DNA of 64,000 nucleotides. Origin: Clostridiales bacterium (GTDB lineage: Bacteria; Bacillota; Clostridia; Christensenellales; CAG-138). The DNA lies in NCBI GenBank assembly GCA_012517905.1, contig JAAYUE010000069.1, positions 157,348 to 221,347 of the forward strand. Reading direction: 5' to 3'. A model generated the notes under the pieces. That model worked only from the letters and a program-made list of their open reading frames with translations. It had not been told where the DNA came from and ran no database searches. This document shows, one piece after another, positions 44,469 through 53,437 of this stretch (the stretch's first letter is position 1; every line of letters starts with the position of its first letter). Position numbers and translations under genes: made by a program.

Positions 44469-45248
44469 ATGCTGGCTGTAGAGCGGCGAAATCAGATAAT
44501 TGAGAAACTGCGAATCGACAAAATCGTGTCGGTGCACGATCTTGCGCTGTTCTTCAAAACGACCGACATGACAATTCGCCGGGATTTGGCGGATTTGGAG
44601 CGGAAGGGCCTGATAACCCGCAGCTACGGCGGCGCGGTGTTCAACGAAAAAGTGGGACACGAATCCGAATTTCTCACGCGGCAGAGCGAGAAAAAAGAGA
44701 CGAAAGCGCTGCTGGGGAAAAAAGCCGCGAGTCTGGTGACCGCGGGCGACAGCATAGGAATCGACATCGGAACCACCGCCCTCGAGGTGGCGAAACACGT
44801 TCGCGACATTCCCGATCTGACGGTGATCACGGCGTCCATTCCCGTGATCAACGAGCTCTGCACGGCAAAAGGGGTAAAGCTCATCTGCACGGGCGGAGAA
44901 CTCTCGGTGAAGGACATGTCCCTCAACGGCCACACCGCAACCAACATGCTTCAGGACTATGTGCTGGACAAAGTGTTTATCGGCGTTGCGGGGATTTCAT
45001 TCGATCACGGCTTTACCGCGTTTAACATGCAGGATGCGCTGGTCAAGCGCGTGCTGATCGAGCGGGCGCTTGAAGTCATCGTAGTCGCCCATTCGGATAA
45101 GATCGGGCTTGCGCGATATGCCTCGATCTGTAACGTAGAGTCGGTAAGCAAGATCATCACCGACAGCGCCATCAACGATGAAGACCGGAGAAACTTCGAA
45201 AATTTCGGGGTCGAAGTGATCGTCGTGGACGATTCCGAACTGGCGTAA
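44469..45248 (+). CDS. DeoR-family transcriptional regulator
   Basis: 259 residues: N-terminal DeoR helix-turn-helix (RRNQIIEKLRIDKIVSVHDL, MTIRRDLADLERKGLITRSY, GGA) and a C-terminal sugar-phosphate-sensing domain (DSIGIDIGTTALEVAKHV, VIVVAHSDKIG). Normally represses its sugar operon until a phosphorylated intermediate binds. It is inside the operon, so it should autoregulate; the palindrome over the -35 at 41856-41870 is the candidate operator. AAAGGAAATG precedes ATG 44469. Confidence 0.94.
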   Translation: MLAVERRNQIIEKLRIDKIVSVHDLALFFKTTDMTIRRDLADLERKGLITRSYGGAVFNEKVGHESEFLTRQSEKKETKALLGKKAASLVTAGDSIGIDIGTTALEVAKHVRDIPDLTVITASIPVINELCTAKGVKLICTGGELSVKDMSLNGHTATNMLQDYVLDKVFIGVAGISFDHGFTAFNMQDALVKRVLIERALEVIVVAHSDKIGLARYASICNVESVSKIITDSAINDEDRRNFENFGVEVIVVDDSELA

Positions 45249-45288
45249 CCGAATGCACTCCGATTGATTCGGAGAAAGGAGTATGGAA

Positions 45289-45570
45289 ATGCTGAAGGTA
45301 CTTTGCGTGTGTGTGAACGGTATGGGGTCCAGCCTGATTCTGCGCATGAGCGTGGAGAAGGCGATGAAAGCGCTGGGGATCGAGGCCACGGTGGATCACT
45401 GCGACCTGGGCGGATTTGGCAGCAGGAAACCGGATATCGTTGTGACGACGCCGGCGCTGAAAGGTTCGCTGCCCTCGCGCGAGGGCATGCGGGTGGTCTC
45501 CGTTACGAATTTCGTCGATGTGGAGGGGATCAAAAAGGCGATCCTCGAACAGGGAATGCAGGCGCAGTAA
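45289..45570 (+). CDS. PTS IIB component, ascorbate/SgcB type
   Basis: 93 residues. Phosphocysteine loop C8-V-N-G-M-G-S-S at the N-terminus, typical of UlaB/SgcB/lactose-type IIB proteins. ATG 45289 is preferred: AAGGAG is 7 bases upstream, against 1 base for the in-frame ATG 45283. It takes phosphate from the IIA encoded downstream and gives it to the sugar bound by IIC. Confidence 0.92.
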   Translation: MLKVLCVCVNGMGSSLILRMSVEKAMKALGIEATVDHCDLGGFGSRKPDIVVTTPALKGSLPSREGMRVVSVTNFVDVEGIKKAILEQGMQAQ

Positions 45571-45650
45571 GCGTGCCTGCGCCCGCTGCGCCGGCGGTTA
45601 AGCGACGCGGAAACAATCAGAAATAACAACAGTTAGTTGGGGGTTGAACC

Positions 45651-46454
45651 ATGTGGGTAGAGTCATTATTCGGCCGTCCGAAGCCTGTCATAGGAATGGT
45701 GCATCTGGATTGCCTGCCAGGATTCGCCGGGTATGACGCCGCGTCGGGGCTCAAAGGGGTGATCGATCATGCGAAGCAGGATTATGAGAACCTCGTTGCC
45801 GGCGGCATCGGTGGCGTCATTTTCTGCAATGAAAACGACAAGCCATATGCAAAGGACATGAACAAGGAAGCCGTTGCGGCGATGACGGCTGTGGTATGCT
45901 CGACCGTTTCGAACGGCCCGGCCATTCCCTATGGCATCGATATGCAGTGGGATCCTTTTGCTTCGCTTGCCGTGGCGGCAGCGACGGGCGCCGGGTTTAT
46001 TCGCGGCATCATCTGCGGAACATTTTGCGGGGATCTGGGGTTTTTGACGCCGGATACCGCCGCGATTATCAAATACAGACACGATATCGGAGCCGATTCA
46101 ATCAAGATCATGACGAATCTGATGCCGGAGTTTTCGCGGTCCATCGATCCGCGTCCCGCGAGTCTGGTCTGTCAGACGGTGATCAAGAGCTCCATGGCGG
46201 ACGCGATCTGCGTCTCCGGCGTGATGGCCGGCCAGGCCGCGCCGTATGAGCAGCTCAAGGAATTGAAAGAGGCGGCGGAGCAATTTCCAGTCGTGGCGAA
46301 CACGGGAGTCAACTTTGATACGGTGTCCCGCATTCTGGAGATTGCGGATGCCTGTATCGTTGCGACCTGCTTAAAGGAAAACGGCGCGATCAACGGCCGA
46401 ATTGAAAGAGACCGCGTCAAAAAGTTAATCGAATTATCCGAAAGGGAAAACTGA
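45651..46454 (+). CDS. BtpA/SgcQ family TIM-barrel protein 1
   Basis: 267 residues of the BtpA (PF03437) family. Seen: LFGRPKPVIGMVHLDCLPG, GGIGGVIFCNENDKPY, PYGIDMQWDPFASLAVA and the late VVANTGVNFDTVSRIL phosphate-binding-like segment. SgcQ belongs to this family; biochemical role is not established, probably an aldolase- or isomerase-like step on a sugar phosphate. A paralogue lies at 47436. Starts 81 bp after the IIB gene. Confidence 0.88.
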   Translation: MWVESLFGRPKPVIGMVHLDCLPGFAGYDAASGLKGVIDHAKQDYENLVAGGIGGVIFCNENDKPYAKDMNKEAVAAMTAVVCSTVSNGPAIPYGIDMQWDPFASLAVAAATGAGFIRGIICGTFCGDLGFLTPDTAAIIKYRHDIGADSIKIMTNLMPEFSRSIDPRPASLVCQTVIKSSMADAICVSGVMAGQAAPYEQLKELKEAAEQFPVVANTGVNFDTVSRILEIADACIVATCLKENGAINGRIERDRVKKLIELSEREN

Positions 46455-46455
46455 C

Positions 46456-47409
46456 ATGGCACATATTGAAACGGTAATGGGCAAAATCGCGCCCGAAGAG
46501 TTGGGACTGAACAATTATCACGACCATCTGATCACGATCGGCGGCGGCGAGGAAAAGGCGGATCGCGACTTAAGGCTTGACCGCGTGGATTATGCGATCG
46601 ACGCGATGAAACAGTATAAACAGGCGGGCGGCGGCAGTCTGGTCGATATGAACCCGATCGACTGCGGCCGGCAAATCGAGATGCTGCGCGAAATCTCCGC
46701 CGCGTCCGGTGTGCACGTCATCGCCTGTACGGGATTTCAGCGCGCAATCTATTATGACAACGAACATTGGGTGAACAAGTATCCGCTCGAAGAGGTAGCG
46801 CGTCTCATCGCCGAGGAGGTCACGCTCGGCGTCGAAATCAATAACTACAACGGCCCGATCGTGATGCGCAGCAAGGCGAAGGCCGGCGTCATAAAATTTG
46901 CGACGCACTACAACTGCATCAGGCCCATGGAGATGAAAGCGCTCAAGGCGGCCTGCCTCGCGGCGCGGGAGACGGGCGCGCCGATTTCCACGCATACCGA
47001 GCGGGGCACGATGGGGCTCGAAGTGATCGGACTGGTCCGCGAAAACGGCGTCGATCCGGAGCGGGTCATACTCGGCCATGTCGACCGCAACCCCGATCTT
47101 GCCTATCACAAAAAGATGGCGTCCATGGGCGTAACGCTCGGCTACGACGGACCTTCGCGCGCCAAATACTGGCCGGACAGCGTTCTGATCGACCTGATCA
47201 AAGGGATGTGCGCGGCGGGTTACGCGGGCCATATCGTTCTGGGCGGAGACAACGGGCGCGCGTCCATGTGGCCGCAATACGGCGGCGGATACGGACACAA
47301 CTATATCATAGAAAAATTCGTGCCGCGGCTTTTAGAGGAAGGCGTATCGGAACAGGACGTCCATAAGTTCCTCTACGACAATCCGAGACGACAGTTTTCG
47401 TTTGCATGA
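46456..47409 (+). CDS. php: Phosphotriesterase-family hydrolase
   Basis: 317 residues, amidohydrolase superfamily (Php/PTE homology protein). Metal-site residues: H-D-H in NNYHDHLITIG, Lys in GVIKFATHY (carboxylated Lys position), His in STHTERGT, LGHVDRN and Asp in LGGDNGR. Natural substrates of this subgroup are lactones or cyclic phosphates of sugars; probably opens a sugar lactone in this operon (inference). ATG 46456 follows the BtpA stop by one base and its own stop overlaps an ATGA at 47406. Confidence 0.88.
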   Translation: MAHIETVMGKIAPEELGLNNYHDHLITIGGGEEKADRDLRLDRVDYAIDAMKQYKQAGGGSLVDMNPIDCGRQIEMLREISAASGVHVIACTGFQRAIYYDNEHWVNKYPLEEVARLIAEEVTLGVEINNYNGPIVMRSKAKAGVIKFATHYNCIRPMEMKALKAACLAARETGAPISTHTERGTMGLEVIGLVRENGVDPERVILGHVDRNPDLAYHKKMASMGVTLGYDGPSRAKYWPDSVLIDLIKGMCAAGYAGHIVLGGDNGRASMWPQYGGGYGHNYIIEKFVPRLLEEGVSEQDVHKFLYDNPRRQFSFA

Positions 47410-47435
47410 CGAAGACGGATAGTTTGAGGGAATCT

Positions 47436-48260
47436 ATGTTAAGCTGGATGAAAGATCTGTTCGGCGTCGATAAGCCGATTATTGCGATGTGCCATCTGCA
47501 GCCGCTGCCGGGGGACCCGAATTACGACGCGGCGAACGGCATGCAAAAGGTGGTTGCGCTTGCGCGAAACGATCTGCGCGCCCTGCAGGACGGCGGCGTG
47601 GATGGAATCATGTTTTCCAACGAATTCAGCCTGCCGTATCTGACGCAGATAGAGCCGGTCACGATCGGCGCCATGGCGCGCGTAATCGGCGAGCTGAAAA
47701 GCGAAATTCGCGTGCCGTATGGCGTCAACTGCCTGTGGGATCCGATTGCTTCGCTGGACCTAGCCGTGGCCGTGGACGGCCAATTCATCCGTGAGATCAT
47801 CTCCGGCGTCTACGCAAGCGATTTCGGGCTCTGGAACACCAACGCCGGAAAAACGGCGCGGCATCGGATGAGTCTTGGCGTTCAGCACGTGAGAATGCTC
47901 TACAACATCGTGCCGGAAGCGGCAAAGTATGTGGCGGAGCGCGATATCGGTTCGATCGCCAAAACGACGGAGTTCAACTGCCAGCCGGACGCCATGTGCG
48001 TCTCCGGCCTGACCGCGGGCGAAGAGACGGATACGCAGGTGCTGAAGATCGTGAAGGATTCCGTGAAGAGGACGCCGATCCTCTGCAATACCGGATGCAC
48101 GATCGACAACATCGAACGCCAGCTTTCCGTTGCGGACGGCGCCGTCTGCGCCACGACGTTTAAGGAGAAAGGCATATTTGAAAACCCGGTTGACGCAAAG
48201 CGCGTAAAGGCGTTTATGGATAAAGTGAAGAGTATCCGTCAACGCATCGGGGAGGGCTGA
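47436..48260 (+). CDS. BtpA/SgcQ family TIM-barrel protein 2
   Basis: 274 residues, paralogue of the protein at 45651 (LFGVDKPIIAMCHLQPLPGD; PYGVNCLWDPIASLDLAVA; TPILCNTGCTIDNIERQL). ATG 47436 is chosen because GAGGG lies 5 bases upstream and the start aligns with the paralogue; ATG 47406, overlapping the previous stop by four bases, would add 10 residues. Two diverged BtpA copies around a phosphotriesterase suggest successive or alternative steps, or a heteromer. Confidence 0.85.
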   Translation: MLSWMKDLFGVDKPIIAMCHLQPLPGDPNYDAANGMQKVVALARNDLRALQDGGVDGIMFSNEFSLPYLTQIEPVTIGAMARVIGELKSEIRVPYGVNCLWDPIASLDLAVAVDGQFIREIISGVYASDFGLWNTNAGKTARHRMSLGVQHVRMLYNIVPEAAKYVAERDIGSIAKTTEFNCQPDAMCVSGLTAGEETDTQVLKIVKDSVKRTPILCNTGCTIDNIERQLSVADGAVCATTFKEKGIFENPVDAKRVKAFMDKVKSIRQRIGEG

Positions 48261-48264
48261 GACC

Positions 48265-48720
48265 TTGCTCAAAGAACTATTGGAACAAAACCGGGTGGAG
48301 ATCTACGACGGGTTTGACAACTGGCAGGACGCCATTCGCGGCTGCTGTCATTCACTCATCGCCGACGGATCGATCACGGCCGAGTATGCGGAAGCGATCA
48401 TTGAAAATGTGCTGCAATACGGGCCGTATATCGTGATTGCGGATGATCTGGCGATTCCACACACCAAGGTGAACGCGCGCGGTGTGCTCTCGAATGGCAT
48501 CAGCTTTACCAAGGTGCGAAAACCCGTCGAGTTTGAGCCGGGAAATCCCACGAAGAACGCAAGACTGATCTTCACCCTTGCCGCCAACGACATGGACGGG
48601 CATTTTGCGCACATGGAGAGATTGAGCGAGCTGCTGCTGGATTCCGAGGCGTTTCGCGGACTGCAGGAAGCCGACGATATAGAGAGCATCCGGCGCCTTG
48701 CGGAGCGGTTGGGCGTGTAA
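48265..48720 (+). CDS. PTS IIA component, fructose/mannitol/ascorbate type
   Basis: 151 residues. Phosphohistidine H66 in LAIPHTKVNARG; also the VRKPVEFEP and HFAHMERLSELLLD segments of the IIA family (PF00359). TTG start at 48265 with GGAGG about 10 bases upstream, 4 bp after the previous stop. It relays phosphate from HPr to the IIB protein. Confidence 0.92.
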   Translation: MLKELLEQNRVEIYDGFDNWQDAIRGCCHSLIADGSITAEYAEAIIENVLQYGPYIVIADDLAIPHTKVNARGVLSNGISFTKVRKPVEFEPGNPTKNARLIFTLAANDMDGHFAHMERLSELLLDSEAFRGLQEADDIESIRRLAERLGV

Positions 48721-48743
48721 ACACTGGAAAGGCGATTGCGATT

Positions 48744-49004
48744 ATGGTGGAAAAAACGATTACGGTGGTCAACCCAAGCGGCATCCATGCCCGGCCAGCG
48801 ACATTGGTGGTGGATTTCTGCAAAGTGTATCCCTGCACGGTGGAAGTGGTCAAAGGAGAAAAAGTCGGCAATCTCAAGAGCATTTTGATGATTCTCTCCA
48901 TGGGGCTCAAGCGGGGAACGGAGATCACGCTGCGCGTCAGCGGAGAAAACGAGGAAGCGTTTCTCGATTCTCTGGTCGCATATATTCTGAACCTGGAGGA
49001 CTGA
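48744..49004 (+). CDS. ptsH: Phosphocarrier protein HPr
   Basis: 86 residues. Active H15 in GIHARPATLV and Ser46 in LKSILMIL, the site used by HPr kinase in Firmicutes, so this copy could in principle take part in carbon catabolite control. Encoded with IIC, IIB, IIA and EI in one operon. The start ATG 48744 has GGAAAGG about 13 bases upstream. Whether it is the only HPr of the cell cannot be seen from this window. Confidence 0.94.
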   Translation: MVEKTITVVNPSGIHARPATLVVDFCKVYPCTVEVVKGEKVGNLKSILMILSMGLKRGTEITLRVSGENEEAFLDSLVAYILNLED

Positions 49005-49009
49005 GGCGC

Positions 49010-50725
49010 ATGGGTGTTCAGATTCGCGGGATCGCCGCCAGCGACGGAATCGCGATAGGAAAAGCGAAAAAATTCCAGAAACAGGCAGGCATCATACCGA
49101 AACGAACGCTCGGCCCGGAGGAAGCGGAAGGGGAGTGGCGGCGGTTTCTCGACGCGGCCGCGAGCTGCAAAACGCAGATGGAGCGCCTGATCGAGCGCTG
49201 CGGACCCGGGGAACGCGCGGATATCCTCGGCGCGCATCTTGAGATGCTGCAGGATCCTTTTTTTCTCGAATTGATCGAGAATCATATCCGCCAGCAGAAA
49301 AACGCCGAATGGGCGCTGCAGCTGGCGACGGAGTCGATCGACGAGCTGTTTTCGCAATCGGACGACGAAATGTTCCGCGCGCGTGCGGCGGACTTAAAGG
49401 ACGTGAGCGCGCGCCTGCTGCGCGAGCTGCAGGGCATTGCCGAGACGGATCTCTCCGATCTGAAAGAACCCGTCATCGTAATCGCAAAAGACCTGATGCC
49501 GAGCGACACGGCAACCATCGATACCGGATATGTGCTCGGCTTTGCCACGGAGCTCGGCGGGAAAACGTCCCATGTCGCCATCATGGCGCGCGGGTTGGAT
49601 ATTCCCGCGCTCGTCGGCGCCGGCGGCGGGCTTTACGACGCCGTGAAGGACGGGGACCAGCTGATTTTGGATGGTTCCGCCGGCGTGGTACTGCTGTCTC
49701 CGTCCGAACAGGAGCAGGGCGAATACCGTGAGAAACTGCGGAGCATCGAGCGGGCACGGAATGAAGCGATGGCGCTGAAGGATCTGCCCGCCGTTACCTT
49801 GGATGGCAAGCCGATTACGATTGCCGCGAACATCGGCTCCGAAAAAGAAATCGAAATCGCCGTACAGAACGGCGCGGAAGGCGTCGGGCTGCTGCGAACG
49901 GAGTTTCTGTATATGGGCGGCGATCACTGGCCGACCGAGGAAGAACAGTTCACTGCCTATCGATATGTGGTTCGGCATGCGGAAGATAAGCCTGTGATCA
50001 TCCGGACGCTGGACATCGGCGGGGATAAAAAGCTGCCGTACTTTGCATTCGATCATGAAGACAACCCGTTTCTCGGACAGCGGGCCATTCGATTTTGCCT
50101 GAATCGACCGGATATTTTTAAAACGCAGCTCAGAGCCATTCTGCGCGCTTCCGCATTCGGGAAAGCGCTGATCATGCTGCCGATGGTGATCTCGCCGGAA
50201 GAAATCGAGCGTGCGAGAGAATTGATCGACGCAGCAAAGGCTGAGCTGGAGCGGGAGGGCAGTGCGTTTGATCGGGAGATACCGGTCGGCATCATGATCG
50301 AGACGCCGGCGGCCGTTCTGATTGCCGACGCGCTTGCGAAAAAGGCGGATTTTTTCAGTATCGGAACAAACGATTTGACGCAGTATTTGCTTGCGGTAGA
50401 CCGGGGAAACGAGAAGATACAGCACCTCTATGACCCCTTCCATCCGGCGGTGCTGCGGGCGATCCGCCAGGTGATTGAGGCGGCGCACGCGGCGGGGATC
50501 TGGGCCGGCATGTGCGGCGAGTTTGCCTCCGACCCGATGGCGGCGCGGCTCCTTCTGGGCATGGGCCTGGATGAGTTCAGCGTCAGCCCCGCGAGCGCGC
50601 CGCGCCTGAAAAAGCAAATTCGGGGATTTGACCAAAAGCAGGCGGAAGCATACGCAAACATCGTACTGTCGGCGGGGAGCGCGGAAGAGATACGCCGGCG
50701 GATACAGGAAACGGCGGATCTCTGA
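49010..50725 (+). CDS. ptsI: PTS enzyme I
   Basis: 571 residues, full length. Phosphoenolpyruvate-protein phosphotransferase that phosphorylates HPr. Swivelling domain with H188 in GGKTSHVAIMARG; PEP-binding TIM barrel with GVGLLRTEFLYM, FFSIGTNDLTQY and GMCGEFASDP (catalytic Cys). ATG 49010 (MGVQIRGIAASDGIAIG) matches family N-termini; the frame is open 300 bp further upstream across HPr but that part is not EI. The final gene of the operon, followed by a strong terminator. Confidence 0.95.
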   Translation: MGVQIRGIAASDGIAIGKAKKFQKQAGIIPKRTLGPEEAEGEWRRFLDAAASCKTQMERLIERCGPGERADILGAHLEMLQDPFFLELIENHIRQQKNAEWALQLATESIDELFSQSDDEMFRARAADLKDVSARLLRELQGIAETDLSDLKEPVIVIAKDLMPSDTATIDTGYVLGFATELGGKTSHVAIMARGLDIPALVGAGGGLYDAVKDGDQLILDGSAGVVLLSPSEQEQGEYREKLRSIERARNEAMALKDLPAVTLDGKPITIAANIGSEKEIEIAVQNGAEGVGLLRTEFLYMGGDHWPTEEEQFTAYRYVVRHAEDKPVIIRTLDIGGDKKLPYFAFDHEDNPFLGQRAIRFCLNRPDIFKTQLRAILRASAFGKALIMLPMVISPEEIERARELIDAAKAELEREGSAFDREIPVGIMIETPAAVLIADALAKKADFFSIGTNDLTQYLLAVDRGNEKIQHLYDPFHPAVLRAIRQVIEAAHAAGIWAGMCGEFASDPMAARLLLGMGLDEFSVSPASAPRLKKQIRGFDQKQAEAYANIVLSAGSAEEIRRRIQETADL

Positions 50726-50757
50726 CGAAAGAGGGCGCCGGCTTCAAATCAAACAGC

Positions 50758-50784
50758 AAAGTCGGCGGTTACGCCGACTTTTTT
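50758..50784 (+). terminator. Terminator of the PTS operon
   Basis: AAAGTCGGCG, 4-base loop GTTA, CGCCGAC and six T (50779-50784). It also faces the convergent methyltransferase gene. Confidence 0.9.
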
Positions 50785-50802
50785 GTGTAGATTCAGCTGC
50801 GA

Positions 50803-51699
50803 TTACAGCGAGCACAAAAACTGCTGGCTGGGATCGCAGAGGAGTATAATCTCCTTCTCTCCTGCATACACCCCTTTGCAAAAGGGAATGCCGGATTCAT
50901 GCAGTTTCTCCTCAATCAATTGCAGGGATTTTTTGCATGTTGCCTGATTGGTGTCATCAAAAAGCATGACGAATCTTTCCCCAAGGCAATCCGGAATGAT
51001 CTCCAGCAGGTCGACTCTTCGATAGAGGGTTGAACGGCTGTGCCCCGGCCCGTCGATGGAAATAAAGTCGAATTTCAATCCTTCGAATTTTTTTTGAAAT
51101 CCATCGTATACCAGTGTGCGGTCATCTTCCAGAAACGAGATTTCCCTTGTTGGCAGACAAACAACCTGGGTTTTCCGGGAAAGACGAAACTCCTGATTGA
51201 AAAACCCAATCCATTCCTGATCCTGCTCGACGACATGATGCGTCACACCATCGGTGTGATCCGCATACTGCGATATCATCTTTGTGGATTGCCCAAGTCC
51301 CAATTCAAGAATGCTGTGAGGCTTGGTTCCGTTTAGCAAACGATACATGACGTACAAATAGTTGTATCCGACGGCCCACCGCCCCGGAGAAAAATCAGTT
51401 TTTTCCAGCCAGCTGCTTTGGGCAATCGTACTGTTGAAGATTTGAGCCCATAATGTCTCTTTGACGGTGTTTTTGATGGTTGCGATTTCAAGCGTGTTGT
51501 TCTTGATGCCTGTGATTTCGGGCGTGCTATTCTTAATACTTGCGATTTCAAGCTCTAAGTGTTTGATCTGTTCGTTTGTGGTCTCAATTTTTTGCTTCAG
51601 GGCGCTCAACTGGCCACCAAAGCTTTCCATATGCTTATTCAGAAGATCTGGCGACGGGTCAGCCAATCGCTTCATGATATTTTTAATTTTTTGCAGCAT
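50803..51699 (-). CDS. Coiled-coil class I methyltransferase-like protein
   Basis: 298 residues on the minus strand. Residues about 10-95 are coiled coil and contain a 10-residue repeat three times (EIASIKNSTP, EITGIKNNTL, EIATIKNTVK). Residues about 125-298 look like a Rossmann SAM-methyltransferase fold: HSILELGLGQSTKMISQYA, then FISIDGPGHSRSTLYRRVD and VMLFDDTNQ. Such proteins occur in polysaccharide and lipid glycosylation loci, but none is adjacent. Start at complement of 51697-51699 with CGGAG upstream; 44 extra in-frame residues upstream are not family-like. Clearly more AT-rich than flanking operons, suggesting transfer. Confidence 0.7.
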   Translation of the reverse strand: MLQKIKNIMKRLADPSPDLLNKHMESFGGQLSALKQKIETTNEQIKHLELEIASIKNSTPEITGIKNNTLEIATIKNTVKETLWAQIFNSTIAQSSWLEKTDFSPGRWAVGYNYLYVMYRLLNGTKPHSILELGLGQSTKMISQYADHTDGVTHHVVEQDQEWIGFFNQEFRLSRKTQVVCLPTREISFLEDDRTLVYDGFQKKFEGLKFDFISIDGPGHSRSTLYRRVDLLEIIPDCLGERFVMLFDDTNQATCKKSLQLIEEKLHESGIPFCKGVYAGEKEIILLCDPSQQFLCSL

Positions 51700-51802
51700 A
51701 GAGTATTTCTCCGAAGAATCGTTCTGCCAAGCGAGCCTTACTCTTTTACCAACGTTTGTCTCTCGCAAGAGATGGCTGTTATTGAGGTGGTCTTTGGCGA
51801 AT

Positions 51803-51831
51803 ATTATATCAGCCGCATGTTGCATGCACAA
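51803..51831 (-). promoter_or_regulatory. Promoter of the methyltransferase gene
   Basis: Minus strand: TTGTGC (51826-51831), 17-bp spacer, TATAAT (51803-51808), giving a leader of about 100 nt. Confidence 0.6.
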
Positions 51832-52185
51832 CTTTAAGTTGTCGCGGAGTTGCGATCATTCGACGAATGGAGATGGATTGCGGTAAAGAACCAATTTTTA
51901 GCATTATCATATTTGCATACGGGATGCAAAAATAAGGATTGTCGAATGGGCAAGGTCAAATCATTTACAGGGTAGTGCAGCTGGCGAAAATGGACTTCAC
52001 AAAAGTCAGCGGGAATCCGTTGATTTTCGGAAGGAAACTCTTTGATGAAGCACGAATGGCCTGTTTTTTTGCGGACTATGCAATCTGGCAACGTGTCTTG
52101 CATATCCCGAATGATGGGGAGCACTTCTTAATGTTTATCGTAGATGCCGCGCTTAACACACATTGCATGAAACTCAAAGTACAAC
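51832..52185. other. AT-rich intergenic stretch without a recognisable gene
   Basis: Open frames exist on both strands (about 94-96 codons) but neither has a convincing ribosome site or recognisable motif. It may be a decayed gene. No repeat, tRNA or riboswitch recognised. Confidence 0.5.
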
Positions 52186-52214
52186 TTGACAATCGATACT
52201 CGCTTTGCGATAAT
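52186..52214 (+). promoter_or_regulatory. Promoter of the ROK regulator gene
   Basis: TTGACA 52186-52191, 17-bp spacer, GATAAT 52209-52214. Confidence 0.7.
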
Positions 52215-52265
52215 AAGGTTTAATAAAAGTCCTTGATATAACTGTTCTAAAGGTAGGAGCATGGG

Positions 52266-53390
52266 ATGGAGTCTACTGGTATATTTGATTTAAAACGCAG
52301 GAACCGCAGCAATGTCTATTCGTACATTTACTCCAATAAACATTGCGCGAAACAGGAAATCGCCGCCGCACTAAACCTGAGCCTGCCTACGGTTTCACAG
52401 AATCTAAAGGACTTGTTTGAATCCAATTTTATTATCAACGGCGGGCTTTATGAGTCCACAGGCGGCAGAAAAGCGGCGATTTTACAATGCAAGGCGGATG
52501 CGAAAGTTGCGGTTGGAGTTGAAATTCTTAAAGATTACAGTTATGTCACGTTGTGTGATTTGTATGGAAATGCATTGAAGAGCGATTCGCTTCGACTCAC
52601 TTACAAAAACGACGAAACATACTTTTCCGCTGTTGGATACTGGATTAAAGCGTTTATTAAAGAAGTCGACTATGCATCCGATCAGATCCTCGGAATTGCG
52701 ATCGCAACGCAGGGAATCGTTTCAAACGATCTGCAAACAGTAATCTATGGTCGGATTCTGAATAATCAGGGCGTCAACACTCAGCATTTCTCGAAGTATA
52801 TCGGACAGCCGTGCGTGCTGCTGCATGACAGTAAGGCGGCTGCGTTTGCAGAGAGTTTCTATCATCCTCAGCTGAAAGATACTTGTTACATCTTTCTGAA
52901 CAGAAACCTGGGCAGTGCGACGATCATGAATCATGAGGTGTTTTCCGGCAATCATGCCCGCGGCCAGATATTAGAGCATATGAGTTTATTTCCCGGTGGA
53001 CGGCAATGTTACTGCGGGAAGACCGGGTGCACGGAGTGCTATTGCAGCGCGAACAGTTTAATGGAAACGGCTGGCGAGGATCTCGACTCGTTTTTCATGA
53101 ACCTGCGAGTCGGATCGGATACAAGAATTTCGATTTGGAACGAGTATTTGCAGTTTTTATCCCTCGCCATATACAATGTTTTAATGGTGCAGGATCTGGA
53201 TATCATCATAGGCGGCAAAATACGCCCATTTATGAACGAAGAAGATCTCAAAAAGCTTCTTCGATTTGTCAGAGCGCGGTCTGATTTTGAAATACCGGAT
53301 AGCGCAATCATTCTGGAACAATGTCTGGATCATCCTGCGGCACGCGGAGCGGCGTTGCACTATATCAAACAATTTCTCGCTGAATTCTGA
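52266..53390 (+). CDS. ROK-family transcriptional regulator
   Basis: 374 residues. N-terminal winged helix (SKQEIAAALNLSLPTVSQNL-type: CAKQEIAAALNLSLPTVSQN), then a sugar-kinase-like ROK domain with the zinc motif CYCGKTGCTECYC. The kinase ATP and catalytic motifs are degenerate (VGVEILKDYSYVTLCDL; NRNLGSATIM), as in repressors of the NagC/XylR type. TAGGAG 7 bases before ATG 52266. It lies directly upstream of a sugar ABC operon, which it probably controls in response to a sugar. Confidence 0.9.
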   Translation: MESTGIFDLKRRNRSNVYSYIYSNKHCAKQEIAAALNLSLPTVSQNLKDLFESNFIINGGLYESTGGRKAAILQCKADAKVAVGVEILKDYSYVTLCDLYGNALKSDSLRLTYKNDETYFSAVGYWIKAFIKEVDYASDQILGIAIATQGIVSNDLQTVIYGRILNNQGVNTQHFSKYIGQPCVLLHDSKAAAFAESFYHPQLKDTCYIFLNRNLGSATIMNHEVFSGNHARGQILEHMSLFPGGRQCYCGKTGCTECYCSANSLMETAGEDLDSFFMNLRVGSDTRISIWNEYLQFLSLAIYNVLMVQDLDIIIGGKIRPFMNEEDLKKLLRFVRARSDFEIPDSAIILEQCLDHPAARGAALHYIKQFLAEF

Positions 53391-53406
53391 TTCAGAATCG
53401 ATTCCG

Positions 53407-53437
53407 GCCTTCCGGCTTTGTGCCGGGAGGCTTTTTT
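53407..53437 (+). terminator. Terminator after the ROK gene
   Basis: GCCTTCCGGC (53407-53416), TTTGT loop, GCCGGGAGGC (53422-53431), then six T. Confidence 0.88.

Noticed and set aside
48698..49009. Upstream extension of the enzyme I frame across the HPr gene
   Set aside because: Open by chance; EI homology begins at MGVQIRGIAASDG and HPr occupies this DNA in another frame.
51480..51580. CRISPR-like short direct repeats
   Set aside because: The repeats are contiguous, in frame and encode the 10-residue coiled-coil repeat of the methyltransferase; no spacers or cas genes.
51834..52223. Overlapping frames of 94-96 codons on both strands
   Set aside because: No recognisable domain or good ribosome site; recorded only as an AT-rich region that may hold a decayed gene.
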